Made by a program: the position numbers and the translations under genes. Shown one piece after another: positions 1 to 7,571 of a DNA stretch of 11,083 bases (its first letter is position 1; each line of letters opens with the position of its first letter). The DNA lies in the NCBI GenBank assembly GCA_003517915.1, contig DOZQ01000167.1, positions 1,045-12,127 of the forward strand, in the 5' to 3' direction. The stretch comes from Oscillospiraceae bacterium. GTDB lineage: Bacteria > Bacillota > Clostridia > Oscillospirales > Acutalibacteraceae. The notes beneath the pieces are model-generated. The model was not told the origin of the DNA. It was given only the letters and a program-made list of their open reading frames with translations, and searched no databases.

Positions 1-249
1 AACGAGCTGAGCCATATGGAAAGCGCCCCCTTTACCGATTACAAGACCATGCTGCAGGAAATCATTCAAAAAAACCCAGAGGAAAAGCTGCGCTATGTGC
101 TAAAAGCGGAAAGCGGGCCGGATCATGACAAGCGATTCGCCGTTGAAGTACGCCTCAACTCCAACGTTATCGGCGGCGGAGAAGGCAAGAGCAAAAAAGA
201 TGCCGAGCAGCGTGCGGCAAAGCAGGCGCTGGAGCTGATGGGGCAGTGA
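1..249 (+). CDS. rnc: Ribonuclease III, C-terminal part (dsRNA-binding domain); 5' end outside window
   Basis: The frame is open from base 1 and ends at TGA 247-249, so the gene is cut by the window edge. The visible 82 residues are a complete double-stranded RNA binding domain: an N-terminal helix starting near DYKTMLQEIIQK, then beta strands (LRYVLKAESGPDHDKRF, AVEVRLNSNVIGGGEG), then the lysine-rich second helix with KSKKDAEQRAAKQAL, whose KKxAEQ-type segment contacts the RNA backbone. This is the domain that ends RNase III, which cleaves double-stranded RNA such as rRNA precursors; the catalytic domain must lie upstream and is not seen. The position directly before a radical SAM gene and smc is the usual rnc location in Clostridia and supports rnc over other dsRBD proteins. 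An internal ATG at 16-18 is not a start, because the frame continues upstream. Confidence 0.93.
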   Translation, partial: NELSHMESAPFTDYKTMLQEIIQKNPEEKLRYVLKAESGPDHDKRFAVEVRLNSNVIGGGEGKSKKDAEQRAAKQALELMGQ

Positions 250-1241
250 GGCATGCCAACATAGCGCTTTTCGTGCCGAATATCGGCTGTAAAAATACAT
301 GCAGCTTTTGTGATCAGCGGGCGATTACCGGAAAAGTAAATCCGCCCGCTCCTCAGGATGTACGCGCGGCGGCCGACAGGGCGCTCGAAACCATGGGAGA
401 GGCTGCGCGCGGCGCGGAAATAGCGTTTTTCGGCGGCAGCTTTACGGCGATTGATCCGGAATATCGTACGTCGCTTTTAAAAGCGGCGTACTTTTATGTT
501 GAAAAGGGGTTATTTCGCGGCATACGTATCTCCACAAGGCCGGACGCGGTTGACGCTGAGATTTTATCTGAGCTTAAAGCTTACGGCGTCACGGCGGTTG
601 AGCTTGGTGCGCAGAGCATGAGGGATGAGGTTTTAAGCGCAAATCTGCGCGGGCATACGGCAGGTCAGGTTCGCCGCGCCGCCGAAATGATTAAATCGAC
701 CGGATTTTCACTGGGGCTGCAAATGATGACCGGGCTGTATCTCGACGATGACGCGGGCGCGGTTTACACGGCGGAGGAAATAACAAAGCTTTCGCCCGAC
801 AGTGTTAGAATTTATCCGACCGTGCTGTTTAAGGGCACCTACCTTGAGATGCTTTTTAGAAAAGGAATTTACCGTCCACAGACTCTGGAGGAAGCTGTCC
901 GGCTTTGCGCCGGGCTGCTGCTCAGGTTTCACGAGAAGGATATCCCGGTGATAAGGCTGGGACTGCACACCATAGACAGAGAAAGCTATTTGGACGGCCC
1001 TTTTCATCCCGCGTTCAGAGAGCTGTGTGAGGGGAGTATCTATTTTGACAGGGCGGTTTCGCTTCTCACGCGCAGGAATATCCCAAAAGGCGAGGTTTTG
1101 CTGGCGGTGCGGCGGGGAGAAATATCAAAAATGATCGGGCAGCGGCGGATTAATATTGAAAAGCTTTCGCGCAGGGGGTATAATTGTAAGATAAGTGAAG
1201 ATGTATCCATAAAGAAATATGAGATTTGTCTTTTGCCTTAG
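246..1241 (+). CDS. Elp3-like radical SAM protein without acetyltransferase domain
   Basis: This 331-residue protein starts at GTG 246, giving a 4-nt overlap with the rnc stop codon and implying translational coupling; GGAG lies about 11 nt upstream. The radical SAM cluster motif is CX3CX2C at Cys15, Cys19 and Cys22, which binds a 4Fe-4S cluster and S-adenosylmethionine. FFGGSFT (61-67) is the glycine-rich SAM-binding segment, and STRPD (96-100), ELGAQS (119-124) and GLQMMTGL (157-164) follow the order seen in the Elp3/YhcC branch of radical SAM enzymes. The segment RIYPTVLFKGTYLE resembles the C-terminal extension of that branch. True Elp3 is much longer and carries a GNAT acetyltransferase domain, which is absent here. 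Related proteins are common next to smc in Clostridia, but their reaction is, as far as I know, not established. Family assignment is firm; function, possibly RNA modification, is open. Confidence 0.9.
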   Translation: MRHANIALFVPNIGCKNTCSFCDQRAITGKVNPPAPQDVRAAADRALETMGEAARGAEIAFFGGSFTAIDPEYRTSLLKAAYFYVEKGLFRGIRISTRPDAVDAEILSELKAYGVTAVELGAQSMRDEVLSANLRGHTAGQVRRAAEMIKSTGFSLGLQMMTGLYLDDDAGAVYTAEEITKLSPDSVRIYPTVLFKGTYLEMLFRKGIYRPQTLEEAVRLCAGLLLRFHEKDIPVIRLGLHTIDRESYLDGPFHPAFRELCEGSIYFDRAVSLLTRRNIPKGEVLLAVRRGEISKMIGQRRINIEKLSRRGYNCKISEDVSIKKYEICLLP

Positions 1242-1254
1242 GGATTTTAATATT

Positions 1255-1260
1255 GAGGAG
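1255..1260 (+). promoter_or_regulatory. Shine-Dalgarno site that decides the smc start
   Basis: GAGGAG at 1255-1260 lies only 2 nt before the in-frame GTG at 1263 but 8 nt before the in-frame TTG at 1269. The second spacing is normal for initiation. The TTG start also gives the N-terminus MFLKGLEIQGFKSF, which matches the usual beginning of bacterial SMC proteins, so TTG 1269 is preferred. Confidence 0.65.
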
Positions 1261-1268
1261 CGGTGGAC

Positions 1269-4200
1269 TTGTTTTTAAAGGGCCTTGAAATACAGGGATT
1301 CAAATCCTTTCCGGATAAAACAAAGCTTAATTTCGGCAGCGGGATTACCGCCGTCGTAGGGCCGAACGGCAGCGGAAAAAGCAATATTTCCGATGCGGTG
1401 CGGTGGGTTTTGGGAGAACAGTCTACAAAGTCCCTGCGCAGCTCTAAAATGGAGGACGTCGTATTCGGCGGCACCCTAAAGCGCAGGGCGCTGGGATACG
1501 CCGAGGTTACGCTGATTATTGACAACCGCGACCGCGCGCTTGATTTTGAAAACGACGAGCTGGCGATTACCCGGCGGTATTACCGTTCGGGCGAGAGTGA
1601 ATATCAAATAAACCGGGCGACGGTGCGGCTTCGTGATCTGCATGAGCTTTTTATGGATACTGGCCTTGGCAGAGACGGCTACTCGATGATAGGGCAGGGA
1701 AAAATCGACTCGATTGTCGCGTCAAAGTCGGGGGAGCGCCGGGACATTTTTGAAGAAGCGGCGGGAATTTCCCGCTTTCGCTACCGCAAGCTTGAGGCCG
1801 AGCGCAAGCAGGCGCAGGCCGAGGAAAATTTAATACGGCTGCGGGACATTTTGTCCGAGCTTGAAAGCAGGGTAGAGCCGCTTAGGGAGCAAAGCGAAAA
1901 GGCATCCCAGTTTCTTAAAATGTCGGAGGAAAAGCGGGAGCTTGAAATCGGGCTGTGGCTGCATCAGCTTGAGCGTTCAAAGGAACAGCTCAGGGAACAG
2001 GATTATAAAATCACCCTGTCTCAGGCCCGCCATGAGCAAACCGAAAAAGAGCTTTTGGAGCTTGAAGCCGATATGCTGGATACCGAGGAGCAGACACAGC
2101 AGCTTGCGGTGCAAATAGACAGTGTCAGGCGTGAGGCATCCGCCGCCGAGGAGCATGCGCGGGGAGCCGAGTCTGACATAGCGGTGAGAAAAAACGACAT
2201 TTTACATAATGAAGAAAATATATCGCGGCTGGAACGGGATATCGCGCACTGCCTGGCCGGTGAGCAAGAAATAGAAGCGGAGATTGAAGCCCGCCGCGCC
2301 GAAATCCTGACGCTGGAGGAATTCATTGCCGAGCGGCGCGGTAGACTTGAGCAGTCGGGCGGCGAGCTTGAAAGGATTGTCAGCGAGGATGCCGCGCAGT
2401 CCTCCAAAAAAGAAGCGCTTGGAGAACGTCTCGCGCTGCTTACAAACCGGCTGTCGGAGGAAAAGGTCAAAAGCGTGACCGCCGAGTCGTCGCTTGCCGA
2501 GATAAGCGCGCGCCGGCTGACCGTTCAGGATACGATACATCAGCTAAAGGAGCAGCTCGAACGCCTGAATGAGGAAGAGGGCGAGCTTCAGAAGGATACT
2601 GTGCGGCTGAAGGAGCACGCCGAGGAATGCGGCAACGCGGTAAAGGGATATGAGCTGCGGGTAAAATCCCGGCAGGAAAGCTGCCGTACCGCCAAAGAAG
2701 AGATCGACCATATGCTGCTGGAGGTAAAAAGCCAGCAGCGCCGCGCGCAGATTTTGGAGGAGCTTGAAAAAAACCTTGAGGGCTTTGCGGCTTCGGTCAA
2801 GTCGGTAATGAAGCAGGCTAAGGATGGGGGGCTGACCGGTATCCACGGGCCGCTTTCAAGGCTGATAAAGGTGGAGCCGGGATACGCGACCGCGGTCGAG
2901 GTGGCACTGGGCGCGAATATGCAGAACATCGTGGTTGCGACTCAGGGCGACGCGAAGCGCGCTATACAGTTTTTAAAGGAGCGCAAGGCCGGCAGGGGCA
3001 CATTTATGCCGATAAACGCAATGAAGGGCAAAACCCTGTATGAGGCAGGACTTGAATCCCGTCAGGGATATATAGGAATTGCGGCCGACCTGGTCGACTG
3101 CTCACCGGAATACAGGGATATAGTACGCTTTGCCATCGGCAGGGTGGTCGTCGCGGAGGACCTTGACTGCGCCGTGGCGATAGCCCGGCAGTATGATTAC
3201 CGCTTTCGCATTGTCACGCTGGACGGCCAGCTGGTCAACGCGGGAGGCTCTATGACCGGGGGCTCGCTCGCAAAGGGTGCGGGGCTTTTGGGCAGAACCG
3301 CCGAAATCGGCAGGATACGCAAAGAGGCGATCGAGCTAGAGCGCAAGGCGGGCGAAAAGCAGGCGCGTTATCTTCAGCTTACGCAGGAGCTGGCCGCCGC
3401 CGAGGCAGAGGTTAAAAACGCGGCGGCGGAGCTTAGCATTGCTCAGGAAGACAGCATTCGGGTGGAAGGCGAAAAACGAAGGGTTCTTGATCATATAGGA
3501 TTGGCTGAAAACCAGCTGACCCAGCTAAAATCCGAGAAAGATACCATCAAAGACCGCGTGGAAGAACTTGAGCGGGTAAAATCCGCCTGCGCCGCTCAGA
3601 CGGCTCGGCTTACCGAAGAGGCGGACGCACTGGAGGCACAGCTTGAGACCCTGACCGGCAGCCGGGATACTTTAGCGGGGCGGCGCGAGGAGCTGCTGCA
3701 TAAAAACGCGGAGATAAGGCTGGAAATTTCGGGAGCGGAAAAGGATATTGAGAACCGCCAAAGCGGCATCGTCGAAATGAGCTCTAGAAAGGCGGGTCAG
3801 TCGGATCGCGCCGGAGAGCTGCGGGGGGAAATAGACTCCATAAAAGCGCGTATTGAAGCTTCGAACGCGGAGATAATAGAGCTTGGGAAGCGCTCACGGC
3901 TGCTGCGTGAAAGCGCGTCGGAGCATACCGCCGAAATCACACGCCTTTCCGCGCTTCGTATCGGCTGTGAACAGAGCCTTGTAAAACTGCGCGTGAGCGA
4001 AAAGGAAAAGCTTTCCGAGCGGGAAAAAATCGCTTTGGAGCTGGCTAGGCTTCAGGAACGCAGGGATGTGATGCTTACGGGGCAGGACGATATTATCAAA
4101 AAGCTCTATGACGAATATGAGCTGACCCGCAGTGAAGCGGAGGAAACGGGGATAAGCGTAAGCGACCCGCAGGCGGCGAACAAACGGCTGTATGAGCTGC

Positions 4201-4844
4201 GCTCGAAGATAAAAGCCCTTGGCAGCGTGAATGTCGCCGCGATTGAGGAATATAAAGAGGTATATGAGCGTTACACTTTTATGAAAGGGCAGATTACCGA
4301 TATCGAGACCGCCAAACAGGAGCTGGCAAAGCTGATAGAGGAGCTTACGGCGAAAATGCGGGAGATGTTCTCAGAGCGGTTCGAGCAGATAAACCGTCAT
4401 TTTTCCGCCACCTTTGTCGATCTTTTCGGCGGCGGAACGGCGGAGCTTAAGCTAACGAATCCCGAGGACGTGCTGGAATCGGGCATTGAGATTTTGGCGC
4501 AGCCGCCGGGTAAGAATGTCGCTATTATCGAACAGCTTTCGGGCGGGGAAAAGGCGCTTATCGCGGTTTCGGTCTATTTTGCCATCATGAAGGTGAATCC
4601 GCCGCCGTTTTGTATGCTCGACGAGGTCGAGGCGGCGCTGGATGAGGTAAATGTGGTGCGGTTTGCCGAATATCTCAGGCGCATGAGCGGAAAAACCCAG
4701 TTTATAGTCATAACCCACCGGCGCGGCACCATGGAGGAAGCGGATATGCTTTACGGAGTGACAATGCAGGAAAAGGGCGTGTCAAAGCTGCTTGAGCTGA
4801 ATGTCACGCAGGTTGAGGAGCAAAAGCTGCTTGTCGCCAATTAG
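1269..4844 (+). CDS. smc: Chromosome segregation/condensation ATPase SMC
   Basis: SMC is the ATPase of the bacterial condensin complex with ScpA and ScpB; it organises and helps segregate the chromosome. From the TTG at 1269 the protein has 1191 residues, the normal length. The N-terminal head has Walker A GPNGSGKS (about 31-38) and the Q-loop segment MIGQGKIDS (about 140-148). A long heptad-like coiled coil rich in E, K, R and L runs to about residue 505. The globular hinge spans about 520-680 and includes AVEVALGANMQNIVV and the glycine-rich GGSMTGGS. A second, returning coiled coil leads to the C-terminal head with signature LSGGEKA (about 1090-1096) and Walker B FCMLDEVEAALDE, with Asp1118 and catalytic Glu1119. 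All ATPase motifs are intact. The gene follows the radical SAM gene by 27 nt and is probably co-transcribed with it and rnc. GTG 1263 is the alternative start, adding two residues. Confidence 0.97.
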   Translation: MFLKGLEIQGFKSFPDKTKLNFGSGITAVVGPNGSGKSNISDAVRWVLGEQSTKSLRSSKMEDVVFGGTLKRRALGYAEVTLIIDNRDRALDFENDELAITRRYYRSGESEYQINRATVRLRDLHELFMDTGLGRDGYSMIGQGKIDSIVASKSGERRDIFEEAAGISRFRYRKLEAERKQAQAEENLIRLRDILSELESRVEPLREQSEKASQFLKMSEEKRELEIGLWLHQLERSKEQLREQDYKITLSQARHEQTEKELLELEADMLDTEEQTQQLAVQIDSVRREASAAEEHARGAESDIAVRKNDILHNEENISRLERDIAHCLAGEQEIEAEIEARRAEILTLEEFIAERRGRLEQSGGELERIVSEDAAQSSKKEALGERLALLTNRLSEEKVKSVTAESSLAEISARRLTVQDTIHQLKEQLERLNEEEGELQKDTVRLKEHAEECGNAVKGYELRVKSRQESCRTAKEEIDHMLLEVKSQQRRAQILEELEKNLEGFAASVKSVMKQAKDGGLTGIHGPLSRLIKVEPGYATAVEVALGANMQNIVVATQGDAKRAIQFLKERKAGRGTFMPINAMKGKTLYEAGLESRQGYIGIAADLVDCSPEYRDIVRFAIGRVVVAEDLDCAVAIARQYDYRFRIVTLDGQLVNAGGSMTGGSLAKGAGLLGRTAEIGRIRKEAIELERKAGEKQARYLQLTQELAAAEAEVKNAAAELSIAQEDSIRVEGEKRRVLDHIGLAENQLTQLKSEKDTIKDRVEELERVKSACAAQTARLTEEADALEAQLETLTGSRDTLAGRREELLHKNAEIRLEISGAEKDIENRQSGIVEMSSRKAGQSDRAGELRGEIDSIKARIEASNAEIIELGKRSRLLRESASEHTAEITRLSALRIGCEQSLVKLRVSEKEKLSEREKIALELARLQERRDVMLTGQDDIIKKLYDEYELTRSEAEETGISVSDPQAANKRLYELRSKIKALGSVNVAAIEEYKEVYERYTFMKGQITDIETAKQELAKLIEELTAKMREMFSERFEQINRHFSATFVDLFGGGTAELKLTNPEDVLESGIEILAQPPGKNVAIIEQLSGGEKALIAVSVYFAIMKVNPPPFCMLDEVEAALDEVNVVRFAEYLRRMSGKTQFIVITHRRGTMEEADMLYGVTMQEKGVSKLLELNVTQVEEQKLLVAN

Positions 4845-4882
4845 GTGGATCTGAATAAATAAAAAAACATGTCTCATGTGTA

Positions 4883-4955
4883 TGTAGGGAACGACCCCTA
4901 TGTCGTTCCGCAGGGTAAATTTTATATCGGGCGGCCACGCGGGGCCACCCCTACA
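4883..4955. repeat. Paired-hairpin miniature element with terminal inverted repeats (MITE/REP-like)
   Basis: The 73-nt element starts with TGTAGGG (4883-4889) and ends with its perfect complement CCCTACA (4949-4955). It consists of two 28-nt modules in opposite orientation (4883-4910 and 4928-4955) separated by 17 AT-rich nt. Each module holds a hairpin of the same geometry: 8-bp stem, 6-nt loop, stem starting at module position 6. In the left module GGAACGAC (4888-4895) pairs perfectly with GTCGTTCC (4902-4909). In the right module GGGCGGCC (4929-4936) pairs with GGCCACCC (4943-4950) with one C/A mismatch, which becomes a G.U wobble in minus-strand RNA. I recall similar TGTAGGGG...CCCCTACA intergenic elements in Clostridia, but copy number cannot be checked here. 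No target duplication is evident and no transposase is present. It might act as an RNA structure in the smc-ftsY gap, but there is no T-tract typical of a terminator. Confidence 0.65.
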
Positions 4956-4993
4956 CAGTTTATTTGGAATAAATCTTGGAACGGGGAAATGTA

Positions 4994-5932
4994 ATGGGAA
5001 TCTTTGATAAAATCAGCAGGGGACTGAAAAAGACCAGAGACTCGTTTATGGGTGCGGTCAACAGCGTCATTAAAAATTTCCGCAGCGTGGATGAAGCGCT
5101 GTTTGAAGAACTCTTAGAGATACTTATTATGGCCGACGTGGGCATGCCCACCGCGGAAAAAATCTGTGGCATGCTCAGAGACCGTGTTAAAGAAAATAAA
5201 ATCACCGACGCCGAACAGGTTAGAGGTGAGCTTAAAGAGATTATGTCAGAGCTGCTGGCGGGAGAGGAAGGGCTGCGTTTGTCCACGGCACCGTCGATAA
5301 TTCTGGTTATTGGAGTTAACGGCGTCGGCAAGACTACCACAATCGGCAAGCTGGCGCTGCGTCTTAAAGATGAAGGTAAAAAGGTGATTTTGGGTGCGGC
5401 AGATACCTTCCGCGCGGCGGCGATAGATCAGCTTGGGGTTTGGGCCGAACGTGCCGGGGTGGATATGATAAGGCACGCCGAGGGTTCGGATCCGGCGTCG
5501 GTGGTGTTTGATACTATCGCTGCGGCTAAATCCCGAAAAGCAGACGTCATTATCTGCGATACGGCGGGTAGGCTGCACAACAAGAAAAATCTTATGGAGG
5601 AGCTTGCGAAAATTTCACGAATTATAAAACGCGAGCTGCCGGAAGCCGACTGTGAGAATCTGCTGGTGCTCGACGCGACGACCGGGCAGAACGCGGTAAA
5701 TCAGGCGCGGGAGTTTAAAAATGTCGCCGATATCACCGGCATTATTTTGACAAAGCTGGACGGAACCGCCCGAGGCGGGGTTGTGCTTGCCATCAAAGAT
5801 AATTTGGGACTGCCCATTAAATTTATCGGAGTTGGCGAGCAGATAGACGATTTACAGCCGTTTAATCCGGCGGATTTCGCGGCGGCGCTGTTTGGGGAGG
5901 AAGAACCTGCCGGTTCTGCTTTAGAATTATGA
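4994..5932 (+). CDS. ftsY: Signal recognition particle receptor FtsY
   Basis: FtsY is the SRP receptor GTPase that docks Ffh-ribosome complexes at the membrane so that membrane proteins are inserted during translation. The preferred start is ATG 4994, 6 nt after GGGGA (4983-4987); this gives 312 residues beginning MGIFDKISRGLKKTRDSF, a typical FtsY N-terminus. An in-frame TTG at 4976 would add six residues but lacks a suitable site. The N domain is a helical bundle (about 1-95). The G domain has P-loop GVNGVGKT (107-114), DTFRAAA (137-143), DTAGR (189-193), TKLDG (253-257) with ARGG (259-262), and the closing GVGEQIDDLQPF (279-290). FtsY and Ffh share these motifs, but Ffh has a methionine-rich M domain after them, absent here. 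The acidic A domain of E. coli FtsY is missing, as is usual in Firmicutes. The stop overlaps the rdgB start. Confidence 0.97.
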   Translation: MGIFDKISRGLKKTRDSFMGAVNSVIKNFRSVDEALFEELLEILIMADVGMPTAEKICGMLRDRVKENKITDAEQVRGELKEIMSELLAGEEGLRLSTAPSIILVIGVNGVGKTTTIGKLALRLKDEGKKVILGAADTFRAAAIDQLGVWAERAGVDMIRHAEGSDPASVVFDTIAAAKSRKADVIICDTAGRLHNKKNLMEELAKISRIIKRELPEADCENLLVLDATTGQNAVNQAREFKNVADITGIILTKLDGTARGGVVLAIKDNLGLPIKFIGVGEQIDDLQPFNPADFAAALFGEEEPAGSALEL

Positions 5933-6534
5933 TCACGTTTGTCATCGCGACCGGCAACGCGCATAAGTTTGCCGAAATGGCGAGGATACTCAGGCCACTT
6001 GCCATAAAGGCCGTGTCGGGCAAAGATATAGGCAAACCGCTTTCGTCCGTGGAGGAAACCGGCGCGACATTCGAAGAAAACGCGCTGCTTAAGGCCAAGG
6101 CCGCCGTGAAAGAAACCGGCCTTCCTGCTGTCGCGGACGATTCGGGGCTGTGCGTGGACGCGCTGGGCGGCGCTCCAGGGGTATATTCCGCGCGCTACGG
6201 CGGCGAGGGCGCTTCAGACGAGGAAAGAATCGAGAAGCTGCTTTATGAGCTTAGGGATGTGCCGAAATCCGCACGCAGCGCGAGGTTTGTTTGTGCCATA
6301 GCCTGCGCTCTGCCGGACGGACGCGCTATGACCGTCCGTGGCGAATGTGAGGGTGAAATCGCAGAGGAACCGTCCGGTGGCGGGGGGTTCGGGTATGATC
6401 CGGTTTTTATGACCGAACACGGAGGGTTCGCAGAGCTTTCGCCCGAAAAAAAAGACGCGGTCAGCCACAGGGGAACCGCGCTTAGAAAGCTCAGTGAAGA
6501 ACTGCCGCATTTTTTGGGAGATACAGAAAAATGA
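5929..6534 (+). CDS. rdgB: XTP/dITP pyrophosphatase (RdgB/HAM1 family)
   Basis: This 201-residue enzyme hydrolyses non-canonical purine nucleoside triphosphates (ITP, dITP, XTP) to monophosphates and pyrophosphate, keeping deaminated purines out of DNA and RNA. It shows the family landmarks in order: ATGNAHKFAEM near the N-terminus (7-17; TGN plus Lys13 bind the triphosphate), FEENALLKAKAA (48-59), catalytic ADDSGLCVDALGG (69-81) with metal-binding Asp70 and Asp71, GVYSARYGG (84-92), GFGYDPVF (153-160) and base-binding SHRGTALRKL (179-188). Length is normal. The ATG at 5929 overlaps the ftsY stop as ATGA, so translation is probably coupled and no separate ribosome site is needed. The gene is followed by a 103-nt gap and seems to end this transcription unit, although no clear hairpin-plus-T-tract terminator is visible. 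Confidence 0.95.
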   Translation: MITFVIATGNAHKFAEMARILRPLAIKAVSGKDIGKPLSSVEETGATFEENALLKAKAAVKETGLPAVADDSGLCVDALGGAPGVYSARYGGEGASDEERIEKLLYELRDVPKSARSARFVCAIACALPDGRAMTVRGECEGEIAEEPSGGGGFGYDPVFMTEHGGFAELSPEKKDAVSHRGTALRKLSEELPHFLGDTEK

Positions 6535-6594
6535 TATTGTGATGAAACCCCGTGTCATATTGGGGCGCAATTCATAGAATATTTAAAATATTTA

Positions 6595-6603
6595 TGATAC
6601 AAT
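6595..6603 (+). promoter_or_regulatory. Candidate extended -10 promoter upstream of yhbY
   Basis: TGATACAAT (6595-6603) reads as an extended -10 element, TG plus one base followed by TACAAT, which matches TATAAT at five of six positions. It sits in an AT-rich part of the 103-nt rdgB-yhbY gap, about 35 nt before the yhbY start. The -35 region is weak: TAGAAT at a 17-bp spacing matches only three positions. A second reading uses TATGAT (6593-6598) with TTCATA (6571-6576) at a 16-bp spacing. Both readings would start transcription just upstream of yhbY. Confidence 0.4.
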
Positions 6604-6637
6604 GAAATAATATTCTGGTTTAATGGAGTGTATACGG

Positions 6638-6934
6638 ATGATAAACAGTAAACAAAGAGCTATGCTGCGCGCGCTGGCCAATCCCATTGAAACTATTTTT
6701 CAAGTCGGCAAGGGCGGAATCGGCGGCCAGCTTCTCACACAGGTGGATGAGGCGCTGGAAAAACGTGAGCTTATTAAGCTCAGGGTACTCGAATCCAGCG
6801 GGATTACGGCCAAGGACGCGGCACAGGAGATAGCAAACGGAGTGTCGGCTGAGGTCGTGCAGGTCATAGGTTCGCGGTTTGTGCTTTTCCGAGAAAGCGC
6901 AAACGAAAAGAACCGGCAGATAAGACTCAAGTGA
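6638..6934 (+). CDS. yhbY: CRM-domain RNA-binding protein YhbY (ribosome assembly)
   Basis: This is a 98-residue single CRM-domain protein of the YhbY/YqeI family, which binds RNA and associates with precursors of the large ribosomal subunit. The start is taken at ATG 6638, 9 nt after GGAG (6625-6628). It gives the N-terminus MINSKQRAMLRALA, which matches the family opening; ATG 6623 would place the ribosome site inside the gene. The conserved segment IFQVGKGGI (20-28) contains the GxxG RNA-contact loop. LIKLRVLESS (45-54), the helix with AAQEIA and the final strand VVQVIGSRFVLFR (73-85) complete the alpha/beta fold. The basic tail KNRQIRLK is typical. It opens a group with nadD 7 nt downstream, and yhbY, nadD, yqeK and rsfS are also neighbours in Bacillus (yqeI-nadD-yqeK-yqeL). 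Confidence 0.95.
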   Translation: MINSKQRAMLRALANPIETIFQVGKGGIGGQLLTQVDEALEKRELIKLRVLESSGITAKDAAQEIANGVSAEVVQVIGSRFVLFRESANEKNRQIRLK

Positions 6935-6941
6935 CCGTTGT

Positions 6942-7541
6942 ATGAAAACCGCGATTTTAGGAGGTACCTTCAATCCGATTCACAACGGGCACTTGGCGAT
7001 AGCGAAGGGAGCTGCGGAAAAGCTTGGCCTTGACAGGGTTATTTTGATTCCAACGTTTGTCCCGCCTCATAAAGAGTTGGGAGACTTTCTGGCTCCGGTG
7101 GAGCATCGCCTTAAAATGTGCGAGCTTGCGGCGGCGGAGGAGGCGCTGCTGGAGGTATCGGACATGGAGCTTAGAAGAGGCGGCAGGAGCTATACGCTCG
7201 AAACAGTGTGTGAGCTTTTAAAGAATGATACTATAAGCAAGCTTTATTTTATATGCGGGGCGGATATGTTCCTGAGTATTAAAAGTTGGTACGGTTATGA
7301 GGAGCTTATACGCAAGGTGATTTTTTGCGCGGCTCCCAGAAATAACACCGACCCGGAGATTCTTACTCTGGCGGCCGAGGCTCTTCGCGCGGACGGCGGG
7401 CGGGCGCTGTTGCTTGATTTGTCGGAAATGGACTTGTCCTCCACAAAGATAAGGCTTCTTTTGAAAAATCATCTCAGCGTGAAGGGATTGCTGCCCGCGC
7501 GCGTGGAAGAATACATCTATGTGCACGGCTTGTATGTCTAA
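6942..7541 (+). CDS. nadD: Nicotinate-nucleotide adenylyltransferase
   Basis: NadD transfers AMP from ATP to nicotinate mononucleotide, forming deamido-NAD, a step shared by de novo and salvage NAD synthesis. The 199-residue protein is a complete nucleotidyltransferase of the usual length: GGTFNPIHNGH (7-17) with the HxGH ATP-binding signature, PPHK (41-44), the segment around RRGGRSYTLET (78-88), GADMF (106-110) followed by the substrate-site Trp116, and DLSSTKIR (164-171), the second ATP-binding motif. Start ATG 6942 fits the conserved N-terminus. The gap to yhbY is only 7 nt and I see no good Shine-Dalgarno sequence before the ATG, so translation may depend on ribosomes finishing yhbY. The pairing with yqeK directly downstream is common in Firmicutes. 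Confidence 0.95.
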   Translation: MKTAILGGTFNPIHNGHLAIAKGAAEKLGLDRVILIPTFVPPHKELGDFLAPVEHRLKMCELAAAEEALLEVSDMELRRGGRSYTLETVCELLKNDTISKLYFICGADMFLSIKSWYGYEELIRKVIFCAAPRNNTDPEILTLAAEALRADGGRALLLDLSEMDLSSTKIRLLLKNHLSVKGLLPARVEEYIYVHGLYV

Positions 7542-7571
7542 CCGGATGTAATTTTAAGAGGAGATAATAAT

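Noticed and set aside
2021..2929. Several long minus-strand open frames inside smc
   Set aside because: They are rich in Ser, Leu, Ala and Arg, as expected for the reverse of a coiled-coil coding sequence, and show no motifs or ribosome sites. The smc frame explains the region.
4867..4879. Small hairpin ACATG-TCT-CATGT after smc, next to an A-tract; would look like a minus-strand terminator
   Set aside because: The stem is only 5 AT-rich base pairs and there is no minus-strand gene to terminate. No terminator is called.
4959..4973. TTTATT/AATAAA inverted repeat before the ftsY ribosome site
   Set aside because: It is a 6-bp, almost pure AT repeat with a 3-nt loop, easily a chance event, and lies outside the paired-hairpin element.
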